This document shows, in pieces, positions 62,427 through 64,000 of a stretch of DNA of 64,000 nucleotides (positions within the stretch are counted from its first letter, which is position 1; the number at the start of each line of letters is the position of its first letter). This stretch comes from Oxalobacter sp. (GTDB lineage Bacteria; Pseudomonadota; Gammaproteobacteria; Burkholderiales; Burkholderiaceae_D). The stretch covers positions 248,001 through 312,000 of the forward strand of contig QZKY01000015.1 in NCBI GenBank assembly GCA_003605115.1. The letters are read 5' to 3'. Under the pieces are notes generated by a model. The model was not told the DNA's origin. It searched no databases and saw only the letters and a list, made by a program, of their open reading frames with translations. A program made the position numbers and the translations under genes.

Positions 62427-62910
62427 TACCGAATTCACCAACTTTATTGACACTGGACTGATCAGCATTGGGCTGGCCGCAGAGTCGGGCGAGGTCTTTT
62501 ATGCGGAAGTGCCCTACGAGCATGCAGAATGCAGCGAATTCGTGAAGGCTGCGGTCCTACCGCTTCTCGATCCGGCGTCTTACGGGTACTCAGCCGACGA
62601 GCTGAGAATAAGGCTGCATTCGTGGCTTGTTATGGTGCGGCCAAGTCATGGCGACCTTGAAATTTGCTTCGACTACCAGGGAGACTGGGATCTTTTTTAT
62701 GACGCTATGCGTGACCTGATGCCATCCTGGTGTCGGCCGCGCAGGGTAGGACGCAATATAAACGAACTGCTGCGTTACGAATACCATAGTAAGAATAACT
62801 TGCCGGAGCATCATGCCTTAAACGATGCGGTATGCGTTTCGGGAAAGAACGGATATCCCGGCCGAATAAAATATGAATTTGGCTCGACGATGGTCACGCA
62901 AAAAACGTAA
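62404..62910 (+). CDS. DEDDh-type exonuclease-like protein with altered C terminus
   Basis: A 168-residue paralogue of 58856-59338: VFLDTEFTNFIDTGLISIGLA, CFDYQGDWDLFYDAM and EHHALNDA. After HHALNDA the two sequences diverge completely. This copy continues VCVSGKNGYPGRIKYEF instead of ARANRHAF. The break at about 62830 suggests a frameshift or recombination junction after the last catalytic residues. It starts at GTG 62404 with AGGAGG upstream and closes the operon. Confidence 0.75.
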   Translation: MVLKVFLDTEFTNFIDTGLISIGLAAESGEVFYAEVPYEHAECSEFVKAAVLPLLDPASYGYSADELRIRLHSWLVMVRPSHGDLEICFDYQGDWDLFYDAMRDLMPSWCRPRRVGRNINELLRYEYHSKNNLPEHHALNDAVCVSGKNGYPGRIKYEFGSTMVTQKT

Positions 62911-63231
62911 CCGTATCGGCTGTTATCACTGGGCGGACTATCCTGAGAGATGGCGAAGCATCTGCTGATGCAGCGCATCATAAAAAACGGTGCGGAGCAC
63001 CAAACAAAATAACAAACGAAAATATGTCACCAATCAGACAGACCGAAATCGATCTCCGCCTTATTCGATACCTGCTTTCATTAAAGAAAAAATCAAACAA
63101 CGAAACAAACGAAATTCCTAACTTATCATTGGTAAGGCTGAAGGGGGCAGTCCAATCATCTGCTAGAAATGTCTACGGTGGGGCTGTCCACACGCAAGAA
63201 AGTTTCAAAGCAAAAAGATTTTGCTGAAGGG
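62911..63231. other. Junction region without a supported gene
   Basis: About 320 AT-rich bases between the accessory operon and the histidine kinase. A 67-codon open frame at 63024 lacks a ribosome site and recognisable features. No copy of the tRNA-Asn end was seen, so if the second element ends here its site is not recognisable. Confidence 0.45.
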
Positions 63232-64000
63232 TCAAACGAGGGTTTTTGGAAAACACACGACAACATATACAGTACCATTATGGGACTCGATTTTTATCGT
63301 TCCTGAGTGAGCTTCAATAATCGATTTCGTGATAGCCAGTCCCAGGCCTGTTCCCTCTCCTGCTCGGTGGCGTGACGGATCGATGCGATAGAAACGATCA
63401 AACAGACGCGGCAAGTGTTCTTCCGAAATGCTGCCCGGATTGCTGACTTCAACCTGAACGGTGTTCTGATCCGGGCATGTGATGGTGACCTGCACAGTTT
63501 CGCCGGGTGGCGCGTGGCGTATGGCGTTGGAAAGCAGATTGCTGAAGGCGCGGCGCAGCATGAGCCTGTCGCCCGGAATGTCTGCCGCGCCGGTCAAGCG
63601 CAATTGGATGGATTTCTCTTCCGACAGTGCTTCGTAAAATTCGAAGAGTTCCCTGAATTCCTTTTCCAGCGATACGGATTCTTGGGAGATGACGAGAAGG
63701 CCGTTTTCAGATTGCGCGAGAAAGAGCATGTCGGCGATCATGCGTGCCATGCGTTCCAGATCTTCTGCATTCGAGACGAGAATGTCGCGGTATTCGTCCG
63801 CCGTCCGGGCTTTGGTTAAGGCCACCTGCGTTTGCATCATCAGGTTGCTGACCGGTGTGCGTAATTCGTGGGCGATGTCCGATGAAAAATCGGAGAGCCG
63901 GTTGAACGAATTTTCAAGACGCACCAGCATGCCGTTGAATGTCTCGCTCAACTCGGCCAGCTCGGAAGGGAAGCTGTCAGCGGCAATGTGTTGATCAAGA
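63232..64000 (-). CDS. Sensor histidine kinase, heavy-metal type (partial)
   Basis: The C-terminal ~255 residues of a kinase that runs off the window end. The end of a HAMP region is followed by the phospho-acceptor box FSSDIAHELRTPVSNLMMQTQVAL, the N box NLLSNAIRHAPPG and the G boxes GEGTGLGLAITKSIIEAHSG. The family resembles CusS/CzcS copper or silver sensors. It may be native chromosome or the start of a metal-resistance cargo, and the window does not show which. Confidence 0.9.
   Translation of the reverse strand, partial: LDQHIAADSFPSELAELSETFNGMLVRLENSFNRLSDFSSDIAHELRTPVSNLMMQTQVALTKARTADEYRDILVSNAEDLERMARMIADMLFLAQSENGLLVISQESVSLEKEFRELFEFYEALSEEKSIQLRLTGAADIPGDRLMLRRAFSNLLSNAIRHAPPGETVQVTITCPDQNTVQVEVSNPGSISEEHLPRLFDRFYRIDPSRHRAGEGTGLGLAITKSIIEAHSGTIKIESHNGTVYVVVCFPKTLV

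Noticed and set aside
63024-63227. 67-codon open frame before the histidine kinase
   Set aside because: No ribosome site, low-complexity Lys/Asn-rich start, no recognisable features, and it lies in an AT-rich junction.
62911-63231. Right attachment site of the second element
   Set aside because: No stretch resembling the tRNA-Asn 3' end was found here or elsewhere right of 55620. The true end may lie outside the window or use another sequence.
1-64000. CRISPR array
   Set aside because: No regularly spaced repeats with unique spacers were seen, and no cas genes. The Cas4-like domain is part of a UvrD fusion.

Overview
The window reads as a betaproteobacterial chromosome, most likely Burkholderiales and probably Oxalobacteraceae-like. 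This is inferred from the chemotaxis/flagellar gene order (cheB-cheY-cheZ, flhB-flhA-flhF-flhG-fliA-motC-motD), the divergent ppsR/ppsA pair, and the general gene content. No ribosomal RNA is present to confirm it.

Region 1 (1-11.5 kb) is a single-strand block for chemotaxis adaptation, flagellar type III export, flagellar placement, sigma-28 and a MotC/MotD stator pair. Region 2 (11.5-29.9 kb) is ordinary chromosome: two unknown membrane or surface proteins, a tyrosine phenol-lyase/tryptophanase-family enzyme, a cupin protein, ppsR/ppsA, NfeD and SPFH proteins, lysS, prfB (with its programmed +1 frameshift), a flavodoxin-ferredoxin fusion, an acyltransferase, LemA and an M48 protease.

Region 3 (tRNA-Asn at 29,990 to a displaced tRNA 3' end at 55,620) is a ~25.5 kb island inserted in tRNA-Asn. 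It has a tyrosine integrase at the tRNA end, an AlpA-type regulator and a D5/SF3 primase-helicase. It also carries many small unknown genes, a ~0.76-0.9 kb highly structured putative non-coding RNA, and a 12.6 kb defence cargo. I see no capsid or conjugation genes, so it resembles a P4-like satellite or integrative mobilizable island. The defence cargo consists of a sacsin/Hsp90-like ATPase with a DUF3883 nuclease-like tail, divergent from a six-gene run: HTH protein, UvrD helicase-Cas4-like nuclease, type III-like Mod, type III-like Res, phosphoribosyltransferase and DprA.

Region 4 (55.6-63.2 kb) is a second accessory segment abutting the displaced tRNA end. It contains an excisionase/integrase pair, a third tyrosine recombinase, and a small module flanked by two DEDDh-type exonuclease paralogues in opposite orientation. 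The module holds an XRE-like regulator, a metallophosphoesterase and a HAD protein with a Fic-like tail lacking its catalytic motif. Its right end could not be identified. Region 5 (63.2 kb to the end) is the C-terminal part of a metal-type sensor histidine kinase, cut by the window edge.

The observations most worth following up are the large structured RNA at 37.4-38.3 kb, the composite defence cluster, the integrase leader peptide overlapping an RBS-sequestering hairpin, and the shared promoter-like motif in front of several island genes. Next are the compensated base-pair swap between the two tRNA-Asn ends and the HAD/degenerate-Fic module.
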